From: Hydrogenophaga sp.
Lineage (GTDB): Bacteria > Pseudomonadota > Gammaproteobacteria > Burkholderiales > Burkholderiaceae_C
Reading direction: 5' to 3'
Length of the DNA: 7,269 bases
Assembly: GCA_011390855.1 (NCBI GenBank)
Contig: JAABRN010000541.1
Location: 1-7,269, forward strand
In this document: positions 1 to 6,702 of the stretch, one piece after another
How the letters are laid out: every line of letters starts with the position of its first letter
Position numbering within the stretch: the first letter of the stretch is position 1
Notes under the pieces: generated by a model
Told to the model about the DNA's origin: nothing
Database searches by the model: none
Seen by the model: the letters and a program-made list of their open reading frames with translations, nothing else
Program-made: the position numbers and the translations under genes

Positions 1-477
1 AAGACCTTGTGCCAGGCGAAGAACATGATCTTCGTGGCCTACGGTTCGCAGGCCAACGTGAGCCCGTTTGACCCGAATGGCGGTGACGACCTCGGCATCT
101 ACCTCACGGTGAGCGATGACAGTGGCCTGACCTTTGCGCCGCCGGTCGAGTACTCCAACGAGCGCGGCAGCCTGTTTGACGACGAAGACTATGCCTTCGA
201 AGCCCAGGTGGTGGCCCGCCCGGACGGTGGTCGTATCTATGGCGCCTTCAACACGGAAAACACCACCGGTTCCACGGCGGCCTACCGCAGCGCGAACATC
301 ACGGACGACGGCACAACGCCTGGTACGACACCTGGCACCACGCCCTCTACGGGTGGTGGTGGCGGTGGCTGTACCGCCGCTACGGGCAACGCACCGATCG
401 ACCCGCTGCTGCCGCTGTTCGCCGCACTCGGCCTGGCAGGCTGGGCTCTGCGCCGCCGCGCAAAAAACAGCCAGTAA
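1..477 (+). CDS. JDVT-CTERM-type sorted surface protein with Asp-box repeat (C-terminal part; 5' end outside window)
   Basis: The reading frame is open from the first base, so the start lies upstream; 158 codons and a TAA stop are visible. The internal ATG/TTG codons near the left edge are not the true start. The visible part contains an Asp-box-like motif, SDDSGLTF (bases 112-135), typical of BNR/sialidase-type beta-propeller blades, followed by acidic, secreted-looking sequence. Next come three GTTP-like units, a run of six Gly, a single Cys (codon 370-372), the I-D-P motif (397-405), a roughly 15-residue hydrophobic stretch and an RRR cluster five residues before the end. This tripartite tail fits the JDVT-CTERM sorting signal, in which an invariant Cys lies in the signature region. 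The protein is probably exported, cut near the tail and fixed to the cell surface. The protease at 4141-4686 is the likely processing enzyme. The catalytic or binding role of the ectodomain cannot be told from this fragment; it may be a non-enzymatic propeller. Confidence 0.85.
   Translation, partial: KTLCQAKNMIFVAYGSQANVSPFDPNGGDDLGIYLTVSDDSGLTFAPPVEYSNERGSLFDDEDYAFEAQVVARPDGGRIYGAFNTENTTGSTAAYRSANITDDGTTPGTTPGTTPSTGGGGGGCTAATGNAPIDPLLPLFAALGLAGWALRRRAKNSQ
310..351 (+). repeat. GTTP tandem repeat linker inside the sorted protein
   Basis: Three near-identical four-codon units encode G-T-T-P, with the third trailing into S-T. They connect the globular part to the Gly run of the sorting signal. 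Such Thr/Pro linkers usually act as a flexible, sometimes glycosylated stalk; that role is inferred. The codons differ between units (for example ACAACG, ACGACA, ACCACG for the T-T pair), so the repeat is kept at the protein level rather than being a fresh DNA duplication. Confidence 0.7.
352..474 (+). other. C-terminal protein-sorting signal (JDVT-CTERM type)
   Basis: This part of the reading frame encodes six Gly, then C-T, a short polar spacer, P-I-D-P-L-L-P, a hydrophobic segment (L-F-A-A-L-G-L-A-G-W-A-L), R-R-R and a five-residue end. Signature motif, membrane helix and Arg cluster are the standard three parts of prokaryotic C-terminal sorting domains. The single Cys (370-372) and the J-D pair (I-D; J stands for I or L) point to JDVT-CTERM rather than PEP-CTERM (no PEP motif) or GlyGly-CTERM (which has no conserved Cys). 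MYXO-CTERM is the closest alternative, since it also has a Cys. Cleavage near the Cys with later lipid attachment is the proposed fate for Cys-containing signals but is not shown by sequence. Confidence 0.72.
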
Positions 478-521
478 GCCGCACCGAACCTCAGGCCTGA
501 CGAGCCAGGGGCTCACCCTCG

Positions 522-553
522 AAACGCCGCACATCACTGTGCGGCGTTTTTTT
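522..553 (+). terminator. Intrinsic terminator after the sorted-protein gene
   Basis: A perfect 12-base-pair stem (522-533 with 538-549) closes a four-base TCAC loop and runs into seven T residues (547-553). It lies 44 bases after the stop codon of the sorted-protein gene and should end that transcript, separating it from the propeller lipoprotein gene downstream. Confidence 0.92.
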
Positions 554-761
554 GCACTTGAAAGCCCTCCTCGTTGACTTCGAAAGAAAAGCAGGCCTGC
601 AGCTGTGATGCGCTGGCCAAGCGATCCAAAGCAGGGGCATCTGTGGCCACAGGCGCGTTCACTGAGTATGGTCAATTCAACTGGGGGAAGCAAAGCGCAA
701 TGTGGAGTCCTTTTCGACCATTTGTCCGGAAGAAACCCAGTTGTCTTCAACAGGAGGATCC
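554..761. other. Intergenic region upstream of the propeller lipoprotein gene
   Basis: This 208-base stretch must hold the promoter of the gene at 762 if the terminator before it is efficient. A TTGACT hexamer at 574-579 resembles a -35 box, but no fitting -10 hexamer lies 16-18 bases further on, so I do not call a promoter. The short open frames here have no supporting ribosome binding site or recognisable product. Confidence 0.5.
752..757 (+). promoter_or_regulatory. Ribosome binding site fixing the start at 762
   Basis: A consensus AGGAGG lies four bases before the ATG at 762. It supports this start over the in-frame ATG at 702, which would add 20 polar residues ahead of the signal peptide and has no comparable site. 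Confidence 0.85.
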
Positions 762-3700
762 ATGAAACAGAACGCCACCTCGGCCCAGGGAGCTGCGCTC
801 CTGGTCAAGCAGTTTGCATCCCGCGCAAGCAGGCGCCCACAGCCGCTCGCTCACGCCAGCCTGGCCGTAGCATCAGCATTGACGTTGCTCGTGAGCGGTT
901 GCGGCAGTGGTTCTTCGACCACGCCCACACCCGTCACCATCATCGAGGCCAACATCGACACCCTGGCCGCTCAGATTGGGGGTGGCACGCAGGATGTGGA
1001 GCTGTACGACGACGGCACTACCCAGTGGACGCTGTACACCATGGCCAACCGCTTTGCGGCAACGCCCGTCGGCATGAACAAGGGCGCTGTGACCGAAGTC
1101 ACCGTGCCTGGCTACATCCAGCACATCACCGTGGTGAAAGACTACGCAGGGGCAAGCTACGCGCTCCTGTCCATGGGCGACAAGGGCATCGGGGTGGTGG
1201 ACATCACCAACCCTGTGGCCATGAGCTACCTGCGAACCATGAGCGTGGGCTACACGGCGCCCGCATTCACCACCGTGGACGGCGGAGGCAACGAATTTTC
1301 CGAGCCCGAGACGGTACACACCGACGGTGTGGTGAATGACCTTCTGGTGGACGACAGGGGCACGCCCGACACCACCGACGATCAGCTGTTCATCGCCAAC
1401 GAAGCCTATGGCATCCAGAAGACCAGCCTGGCCAACCTGATCGGTGCCACTGGCGACGGCGCGCTCATCATCGACAGCCCGACGGTACAGGCCTACACGC
1501 TGACCTACGCGGGCGAAAACCCTTGGGGCGGACCCATGAGCCTGAGGATGGCGGACGGCAGGCTTTACGCGGCGCTGGGCTTCCTGGGCATGGGCATCTT
1601 CGATCCCGTCGATCTGACCGCAGTGGGTGCCTACAACCTGTACGCCGACTGCACCAACAGCGCTCAGGAAGACTGGTTCGGCTACCCGAAACGCAAGATC
1701 GCCTGCCCAGGTGCAACCGTGGGAACCGCTGTCGCTGGTGGCTTCACCCCCATCGATCCCAACACCGTCAACCTGGCCGAAGGCATGCCAACCTATCTGC
1801 AGGCCGCAGCCGAGCTGGACAACAAGAGCAGCACGGGCGGCCTGAGCTGGAACCCCTGGGCCGAGTTCGACCGCTACGGCAAGTACTACTACAACGCCCG
1901 CACGATGGACGTGGTGGATATCCCGCAAGCCGGCGGTGGTACCAAGACCATGGCTTTCGTTGCCTACGGGCTGGGAGGTCTGGTCGCTGTGGATGTCACG
2001 GCGCCCGCCGCCCCTGTGTACGCCGGCTATGTGCCGGCAGCCCCGGCCCACGGTCCGGACGAGCCCCCAATCAACGTGGACAAGAAGGGCATCCTGTCGC
2101 ACTTCGGCTCCGGCATGCTGAAGGAAGCCGGCGTGATGGATGTGCGCGTGGTGTCGGATGGTGCCAGCGGCTACATGGCCTACTACACCGACCACTTTGC
2201 GGGTCTGGTGGTGGCGAGCGGTGCGGAGGATCCTGGCGCCAACTGGAAGAACCCTGGGGCGACATCCTTCAACAACGACACCGATACCAAGGTCTTCTGG
2301 CCCGACTACGAGTTCGTCACGTCTTACGACATGACGCCGGTCCCGGTGGGTGACGAGTCCTTGCCGAAATTCCTGACCGCATCGGGCAACAACTACACCG
2401 CGCCGGTGCGGCTGGTGACGGGCGAGATCAACGGCCATGGTGGCTCGCTGTTCCTCATGCCCACCATGAACACCGCCGGCGCGGGCACGGTGGATGCGGT
2501 GCAGTCGTCCGGTGCCGGTGGCGTGAGCTTCGTCGACTTCATCGATCTCGAACAGGCATCGGGCACGGCCGTGGCCAGTCGCTTCGCTGTGCCGGTGAAC
2601 CTGGTCAGCACCAACGAAGTGGGTGCCAACGAAGACGGCTCGCCCGGCCAGCCAATCGCCATCGGCCATGCCGAGGGTGTGACAGTCTCGGGCAACCACC
2701 TGTACCTGGCCGATGGCCCGCACGGCGTGAGCGTGTGGACGATTGCCAACGGACTGACCCCGATCGACGATCTGCACCTAGTGGCCAACACGCTGCAAAG
2801 CGAGTACCCCACAGGCGCGGTGATGCCCACGCCCCATGCCTTCAAGGTCGGCTTTGGCAGCGACCCGACCAAGGCCTACGTGATGAGCCAGAGCCTGGGC
2901 ATGCGCCGGGTGGATGTGTCGGCCGTCACCGGCGGCAGCGCACAGGTGGGCACGCCAGCCATCCTGGACGCGGCCGGTGGCATCTATGAGCACAACACCG
3001 AATCCGGCAGCATCGGTCTGACCAAGGTTGAAGGTCAGGACCATGCCTACGGCGTGACCTTTCACGACAAATACGCCATCGTGGCCGACGGCGACAACGG
3101 GCTGACCATCTACGACACAACGGCAGCAGGTGGCACAGACGCCAGCGTGGTCGCCAACCTCGGTGACTCCGACGGCGCAGGCAACCAGGGCAAGCCCCCA
3201 CTGGGCCGCGCAGCCACGGTGAAACTGTGGAACGACACCATGACGGGCAAGACCTACGCGGTGGTGGCCGCCGGCGCCTACGGCATCTCAGTGGTCGACA
3301 TGACCGCCTTCCTGGCCAGCGGTCAACCTGCTGATCTCGGCATCGACAAGCTGCTCAAGACCTTCGAGCCCGTGAAGTCCGACGATGACAACGCCTTCGG
3401 CTCGGCCGACGGCAAGAGTGTCGATGTGCATATCGTCGGTAGCGTTGCCTACTTCAGCTACGACAGCTTTGGCCTGGTGGCCTACCGCATGGCCGATCTG
3501 ATCCGTCCCGCCACCGAGGAGCGTCCGGCCGTGGTGCCCGTCGGTCAGGCACCGGATGCTTGCCTGGCCGTGACCGACGTGACGAAGCTGAGCGCCAAGC
3601 AAGGTGGCGTGGCTGAGTGTCGCCCGACCGCTGCCGGTTACTTCAAGCTGCAGAAGTACGGCGAGGTCCAGGACGCCATGGGTGTGGTGACCACGCCGTC

Positions 3701-3986
3701 GCCCTATGCGGACGTGGACGGTGGCGCGCTCTACATGACGTCGCAATACTTCCCGGCCGACCAGTTGCTGAGCGACGGCAGCAGGACCTACACGCTGACC
3801 TCGCCCAGGCTGCTGTTCTACGTGGCCTACGGTCCAGCCGGTGTGGTCAAGCTCGACTGGAGCAACGTGGCGGCACCATCCGTGATGGCGATCAAGGGTG
3901 TGGTCGGTGGCGCAGCGGCAACCGCCATCAACAACGGGCGCGTCTATGTCGCGGCTGGAGCCGGCGGCCTCAGCGTCCTGAAGTAA
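762..3986 (+). CDS. LVIVD-repeat beta-propeller lipoprotein (1074 aa)
   Basis: This is a large exported lipoprotein. The start at 762 is chosen for the AGGAGG site. A rather long basic n-region (about 30 residues) precedes a hydrophobic segment and the lipobox V-S-G-C with Cys47; the next residue is Gly, not Asp, which favours the outer membrane by the E. coli +2 rule. The mature protein carries repeated units of the form G-x-x-G-(hydrophobic)-x-(hydrophobic)-x-D, as in LVIVD-type propellers: GDKGIGVVDITNP (139-151) and similar segments near residues 274, 403, 651, 711, 776, 838, 900, 1024 and 1066. The last one ends the protein. These suggest one or more beta-propellers. It has no C-terminal sorting signal, so it is anchored by lipid, unlike the upstream protein. 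No catalytic motif or heme site (CxxCH) is visible; a binding or scaffold role is likely but unproven. Terminators on both sides suggest it is transcribed alone. Confidence 0.9.
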   Translation: MKQNATSAQGAALLVKQFASRASRRPQPLAHASLAVASALTLLVSGCGSGSSTTPTPVTIIEANIDTLAAQIGGGTQDVELYDDGTTQWTLYTMANRFAATPVGMNKGAVTEVTVPGYIQHITVVKDYAGASYALLSMGDKGIGVVDITNPVAMSYLRTMSVGYTAPAFTTVDGGGNEFSEPETVHTDGVVNDLLVDDRGTPDTTDDQLFIANEAYGIQKTSLANLIGATGDGALIIDSPTVQAYTLTYAGENPWGGPMSLRMADGRLYAALGFLGMGIFDPVDLTAVGAYNLYADCTNSAQEDWFGYPKRKIACPGATVGTAVAGGFTPIDPNTVNLAEGMPTYLQAAAELDNKSSTGGLSWNPWAEFDRYGKYYYNARTMDVVDIPQAGGGTKTMAFVAYGLGGLVAVDVTAPAAPVYAGYVPAAPAHGPDEPPINVDKKGILSHFGSGMLKEAGVMDVRVVSDGASGYMAYYTDHFAGLVVASGAEDPGANWKNPGATSFNNDTDTKVFWPDYEFVTSYDMTPVPVGDESLPKFLTASGNNYTAPVRLVTGEINGHGGSLFLMPTMNTAGAGTVDAVQSSGAGGVSFVDFIDLEQASGTAVASRFAVPVNLVSTNEVGANEDGSPGQPIAIGHAEGVTVSGNHLYLADGPHGVSVWTIANGLTPIDDLHLVANTLQSEYPTGAVMPTPHAFKVGFGSDPTKAYVMSQSLGMRRVDVSAVTGGSAQVGTPAILDAAGGIYEHNTESGSIGLTKVEGQDHAYGVTFHDKYAIVADGDNGLTIYDTTAAGGTDASVVANLGDSDGAGNQGKPPLGRAATVKLWNDTMTGKTYAVVAAGAYGISVVDMTAFLASGQPADLGIDKLLKTFEPVKSDDDNAFGSADGKSVDVHIVGSVAYFSYDSFGLVAYRMADLIRPATEERPAVVPVGQAPDACLAVTDVTKLSAKQGGVAECRPTAAGYFKLQKYGEVQDAMGVVTTPSPYADVDGGALYMTSQYFPADQLLSDGSRTYTLTSPRLLFYVAYGPAGVVKLDWSNVAAPSVMAIKGVVGGAAATAINNGRVYVAAGAGGLSVLK

Positions 3987-4002
3987 GCAATGGCCAAACC
4001 CC

Positions 4003-4018
4003 GCCTGCTCCGGCAGGC
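4003..4018 (+). other. Small hairpin between the stop codon and the terminator
   Basis: GCCTGC and GCAGGC pair perfectly around a TCCG tetraloop (4003-4018), 16 bases after the stop codon of the propeller gene. No T run follows, so it is not itself a terminator; it may shield the 3' end of the transcript. Confidence 0.5.
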
Positions 4019-4028
4019 AGGGTGATCC

Positions 4029-4062
4029 AAAGGCGCCCCTGGCTACAGGCGGCGCCTTTTTT
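4029..4062 (+). terminator. Intrinsic terminator after the propeller lipoprotein gene
   Basis: AAAGGCGCC (4029-4037) pairs with GGCGCCTTT (4051-4059), and the loop can add an inner CCTG/CAGG pairing. Six T residues follow the GC stem (4057-4062). It separates the propeller gene from the protease gene, so the latter probably has its own promoter in the roughly 78 bases that follow or depends on read-through. Confidence 0.9.
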
Positions 4063-4125
4063 CTGGGCGAATGCTCAGCGGCCCCTGGCCACGCAAGCCC
4101 TCGGGATACAAGGCAACGACAACAT

Positions 4126-4131
4126 GGGAAG
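4126..4131 (+). promoter_or_regulatory. Probable ribosome binding site for the protease gene
   Basis: GGGAAG lies nine bases before the GTG at 4141. It is a moderate match to the anti-Shine-Dalgarno sequence and the best support for a GTG start here, since no in-frame ATG is close by. Confidence 0.5.
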
Positions 4132-4140
4132 ATCGCTTTT

Positions 4141-4686
4141 GTGACCTCTCCTCAACCACCGGACCCGAGCCATCCGCCCAGCGCGCCCGCGTCGCCCACG
4201 CTGGCCGAGGCCTTGGGCGTCACCCGGCCACACCCGCCCCTGTTCACCTGGCCGCCGGATACCCACCTGGCGCTGGCGATGATGGCCGCCCTGCCCGTCT
4301 GGCTGGCGCTGGCCCTGCTGTTGGGGCCGCATCTGCGCGTGCCGCTTGGCGCGTGGGCCTGGGTGTCGCTGGTGCTGGTGCAGCCGCTGCTGGAAGAGCT
4401 GGTGTTTCGCGGTCTGCTGCAAGGCCAGGCGCTGGTCTGGTTGCAGCGTGGCGGGCGGCCGCTGCGTCTGGGACCGCTGACGCTGGCCAACGTGCTGGTC
4501 ACCGTGGCCTTCGTGGCCCTGCACCTGCGCGCTCAACCGCTGGCCTGGGCGCTGGCGGTGGCCGTGCCCTCACTCGTGTTTGGCCACCTGCGTGAGCGGT
4601 TCAGCAGCGTCTGGCCGGCGGTGGGCGTGCACGCGTTCTACAACGCGGGCTTCGGCCTCACGGCCTGGCTGGTGGTGGCCGGTTGA
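4141..4686 (+). CDS. mrtJ: CPBP/Rce1-like glutamic intramembrane protease, probable JDVT-CTERM sorting enzyme
   Basis: This 181-residue polytopic membrane protein has the three conserved motifs of the CPBP (CAAX protease and bacteriocin-processing) family: EE-xxx-R in LLEELVFRGLL (Glu85, Glu86, Arg90), F-xxx-H (Phe124, His128) and H-xxx-N (His164, Asn168). The Glu and His residues form the active site in Rce1-like glutamic proteases. About five hydrophobic segments lie at roughly 42-63, 70-98, 113-129, 132-148 and 158-180. The first 40 residues are unusually proline-rich (13 Pro) and are probably cytoplasmic or poorly folded. The start is a GTG. Its small size and its position near a JDVT-CTERM-type protein suggest MrtJ, the protease proposed to process that signal. 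The CPBP assignment is firm; the MrtJ subfamily is inferred from context and should be checked with a subfamily model. A general CAAX-like protease of other function is the alternative. Confidence 0.8.
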   Translation: MTSPQPPDPSHPPSAPASPTLAEALGVTRPHPPLFTWPPDTHLALAMMAALPVWLALALLLGPHLRVPLGAWAWVSLVLVQPLLEELVFRGLLQGQALVWLQRGGRPLRLGPLTLANVLVTVAFVALHLRAQPLAWALAVAVPSLVFGHLRERFSSVWPAVGVHAFYNAGFGLTAWLVVAG

Positions 4687-4692
4687 AGCGAC

Positions 4693-5949
4693 TCAGGGGC
4701 AACCCTGCGCCATGCCGTTGATCCACTCGCGCACGAGCGCATTGCCTTCGGCGTGGAACACATGGCGGCCCAGTTCGGGCATGGCCACGCGCGGTGGATC
4801 GCTGTTGAGGCGGTAGTTGCCGAGACGGAAATACAGGAACGAGGCATCGGCGTTGCCGGGTGTCACGTCAAAGCTGAACTGCCGGTTCTGCTGACCACCC
4901 GTCGGGGCTTTGCAGATGCCCAGGCGCAGCGGCTCAGAGACATCCAGCCCCAGCCAGAGGCCGGTATTGCCCGAGCGCCCAGCGCTGTTGTGGCAGGACG
5001 CGCAGTTCACGTCGAGGTAGGCGCGGGCCCGGTCGCCGAGGCTGGCGGCGGGGTCGTTCCAGACTGCCATCACCGGCGCGGGTGCGGTGTAGCCCGCCAG
5101 CATCTGCAGGGCAGCCAGGTGGTCGAGCTGGTTGATGTCGCCCGCTGTGTAGGTGTAGCGGCGGTTCATGTTGCTGGCTGTCGGGCCGATGGCCTCGAAA
5201 GTGCCGGTGCTCACGTTGGTGGCGTGGCAGGTGACGCACTGCGCATCGGTGGGCACGGCGTAGGTGAACGGGGTGCGCGTGCCTTGGACGTCCACCAGTT
5301 CGACCGCGATGTTCTGGCCACTGCGCACCAGGGTGGCGTCACGCTCGTCGGCGTCCCACACGTAGGTCACGGCCCCCCAGCGGCCCGTGGGCTCGCGCAC
5401 CATCAGGCGGGTTTCCAGCAGGCGGTTGGCCACCAGGTCGACGGTCTCACCGCCTTCGACCTGCTCGTTCTTCAGCGCACCGATGGCACCGGCGATCTGG
5501 GCCGTGGCGCGCGGAAAGAAAAAGCTCTTGGTGACGATGGCACCCACCGGAAACTGCAGCGGCCCGCTGGCCGTGTAGTCCATCTGCGTGCCGGCTGGCA
5601 GCCAGAGCGTGCGGACCTTGTGCGAGTAGTCAGAAAACAGCGGCGTGTTCAGGCTGTACGGCAGTACCGTTTTTTGCAGGCTCAGGGTCTGCCCGTCGTT
5701 CAACAGCAACCGCCAAGCCGAGAGCTTGGTCGGCGCGCTGGCCGCGCTGAAAACCACCACGCCAGACGGCGTTTCGGTACCTGGATTCGGCGCAGGTCCT
5801 GCCACAGGGTCTGACACGGGCGACAGGCCCGGTTCTGCCGCGGTGGTAGAGCCTCCCCCACAGCCAGCCAGCGCCAGCGCCGCCCATGTCACCGCGGCCA
5901 CCGCCGCCCATCGCCGTTTCTGCACCGTCACGCCGTATCTCCTGTTCAT
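4693..5949 (-). CDS. SO2930-family diheme c-type cytochrome lipoprotein
   Basis: This 418-residue protein has a signal peptide with lipobox L-A-G-C (Cys30, followed by Gly) and a low-complexity Pro/Gly/Ser linker to about residue 62. The region around 97-120 (YSLNTPLFSDYSHKVR, then LWLPAG) matches the conserved N-terminal block of the SO2930/HNE_0200 family as I recall it. Two heme c sites are present: CVTCH (238-242) and CASCH (316-320). A conserved-looking VAMPELG (Met390) near the C-terminus may supply an axial Met to one heme. It is expected to be a periplasmic or outer-membrane lipid-anchored electron carrier; its partner is unknown. An AGGGA site lies seven bases before the ATG. A second start, GTG at residue 7 (5931-5929), has a better AGGAGA six bases upstream; it would still leave a complete signal peptide. 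The gene lies 93 bases after the DUF2202 gene, probably in one transcript, and converges with the protease gene at 6 bases. Confidence 0.9.
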   Translation of the reverse strand: MNRRYGVTVQKRRWAAVAAVTWAALALAGCGGGSTTAAEPGLSPVSDPVAGPAPNPGTETPSGVVVFSAASAPTKLSAWRLLLNDGQTLSLQKTVLPYSLNTPLFSDYSHKVRTLWLPAGTQMDYTASGPLQFPVGAIVTKSFFFPRATAQIAGAIGALKNEQVEGGETVDLVANRLLETRLMVREPTGRWGAVTYVWDADERDATLVRSGQNIAVELVDVQGTRTPFTYAVPTDAQCVTCHATNVSTGTFEAIGPTASNMNRRYTYTAGDINQLDHLAALQMLAGYTAPAPVMAVWNDPAASLGDRARAYLDVNCASCHNSAGRSGNTGLWLGLDVSEPLRLGICKAPTGGQQNRQFSFDVTPGNADASFLYFRLGNYRLNSDPPRVAMPELGRHVFHAEGNALVREWINGMAQGCP

Positions 5950-6042
5950 TGCAAGGTCCCTTTGTGCGTGACTTCGATTCAGCCGTTCCGGTGCGAACTG
6001 AGCCGCATCAGGTCGAGCGGGCTGCGGTCGCCGGGCCGGGCC

Positions 6043-6702
6043 TCAACCACCGCAGGTTTCCTCTGCTGAGTAGGCAATCGCGTCCCATTCGGCCTGGGTG
6101 AGCACCTGGGGCACGTAGGTCACACCCTGGTTGAGCAGGTTGCTGTTGAAGGCGCGCAGGTGGTTGCGAGAGCCGCAGAGCAGGTGGTCGTAGACCTGAA
6201 CGATGTCGGGCTCGTCCAGCACTTCGGCTTTCTTGTCGTTGATGTCCTGGATGTCTTTTTCCTCGATGAGGCAGCCCACGGCCAACGCATCGTTCAGGCT
6301 GACCCGACCCATGGCGACCAGCTTGTCGTACATCGCCTGCAGATCGGTGTTCTCGAACACGCCCGGCGGATTGCCAGCCGCGGGATCTTCCAGGCCATGT
6401 GCCTCGATGAGCCGGCGGACGGCCTCGGTATGCTCGGTCTCGCTCTCGGCGATGTTGGCAAACACCTGGGCACCCCACAGGCCGTGCAGGGCCACGTAAA
6501 CGTCGTGGGCGAGCTTCTCCTCTTCACGCATGTACATCAGGCCAGCGATCTCTTCGGCTGACAGGTCGTCTTCGGGGCTGGCCGCCGCAGTGGCCTGCTC
6601 GGACATTGCGTCTTCGGTCACTTCGTCACCACCGCCGCACCCAGCCAGCACAAGACCGCCTGCCGTGACCACCATGAGCCTGAGAAAGTGCTTTCGTTTC
6701 AT
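6043..6702 (-). CDS. DUF2202 ferritin-like lipoprotein
   Basis: This 219-residue protein starts with a basic n-region, a hydrophobic core and lipobox L-A-G-C (Cys22, then Gly), followed by an acidic linker to about residue 45. The rest matches DUF2202, a ferritin-like four-helix domain: MREEEKLAHDVY (58-69), an E-x-x-H pair in ESETEHTEAV (Glu88, His91), the acidic segment LIEEKDIQDI (145-154) and SRNHLRAF (178-185, His181). Spaced Glu and His residues on these helices are consistent with a di-metal (probably diiron) centre, as in rubrerythrin relatives; the exact ligands are not certain from one sequence. Function in this family is not established; peroxide reduction or metal storage are guesses. 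An AAGGA site lies eight bases before the ATG. It is the first gene of the probable two-gene transcript with the diheme cytochrome. Confidence 0.88.
   Translation of the reverse strand: MKRKHFLRLMVVTAGGLVLAGCGGGDEVTEDAMSEQATAAASPEDDLSAEEIAGLMYMREEEKLAHDVYVALHGLWGAQVFANIAESETEHTEAVRRLIEAHGLEDPAAGNPPGVFENTDLQAMYDKLVAMGRVSLNDALAVGCLIEEKDIQDINDKKAEVLDEPDIVQVYDHLLCGSRNHLRAFNSNLLNQGVTYVPQVLTQAEWDAIAYSAEETCGG

Noticed and set aside
574..609. TTGACT followed by TGTGAT as a promoter for the propeller gene
   Set aside because: The spacing is 24 bases, far from the usual 16-18, and no alternative -10 box fits.
702..761. An upstream in-frame ATG that would lengthen the propeller lipoprotein by 20 residues
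   Set aside because: The AGGAGG at 752-757 sits directly before the ATG at 762, and the added residues would push the signal peptide further from the N-terminus.
873..2777. A 634-codon open frame on the minus strand inside the propeller gene
   Set aside because: It is antisense to a gene with a signal peptide, repeats and a consensus ribosome binding site. Its product is rich in His, Arg, Val and Gly with no recognisable domain, as expected from the complement of GC-rich codons.
4124..4144. A six-codon leader frame (MGRSLL) whose TGA overlaps the GTG start of the protease gene
   Set aside because: It has no ribosome binding site of its own and is the tail of a long out-of-frame shadow, so coupling is not supported beyond the overlap itself.
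4753..5814. A 353-codon plus-strand open frame opposite the diheme cytochrome gene
   Set aside because: The minus strand has two CxxCH sites, a lipobox and family-specific blocks. The plus-strand product is a Val/Gly/Ala/His-rich shadow without a motif.
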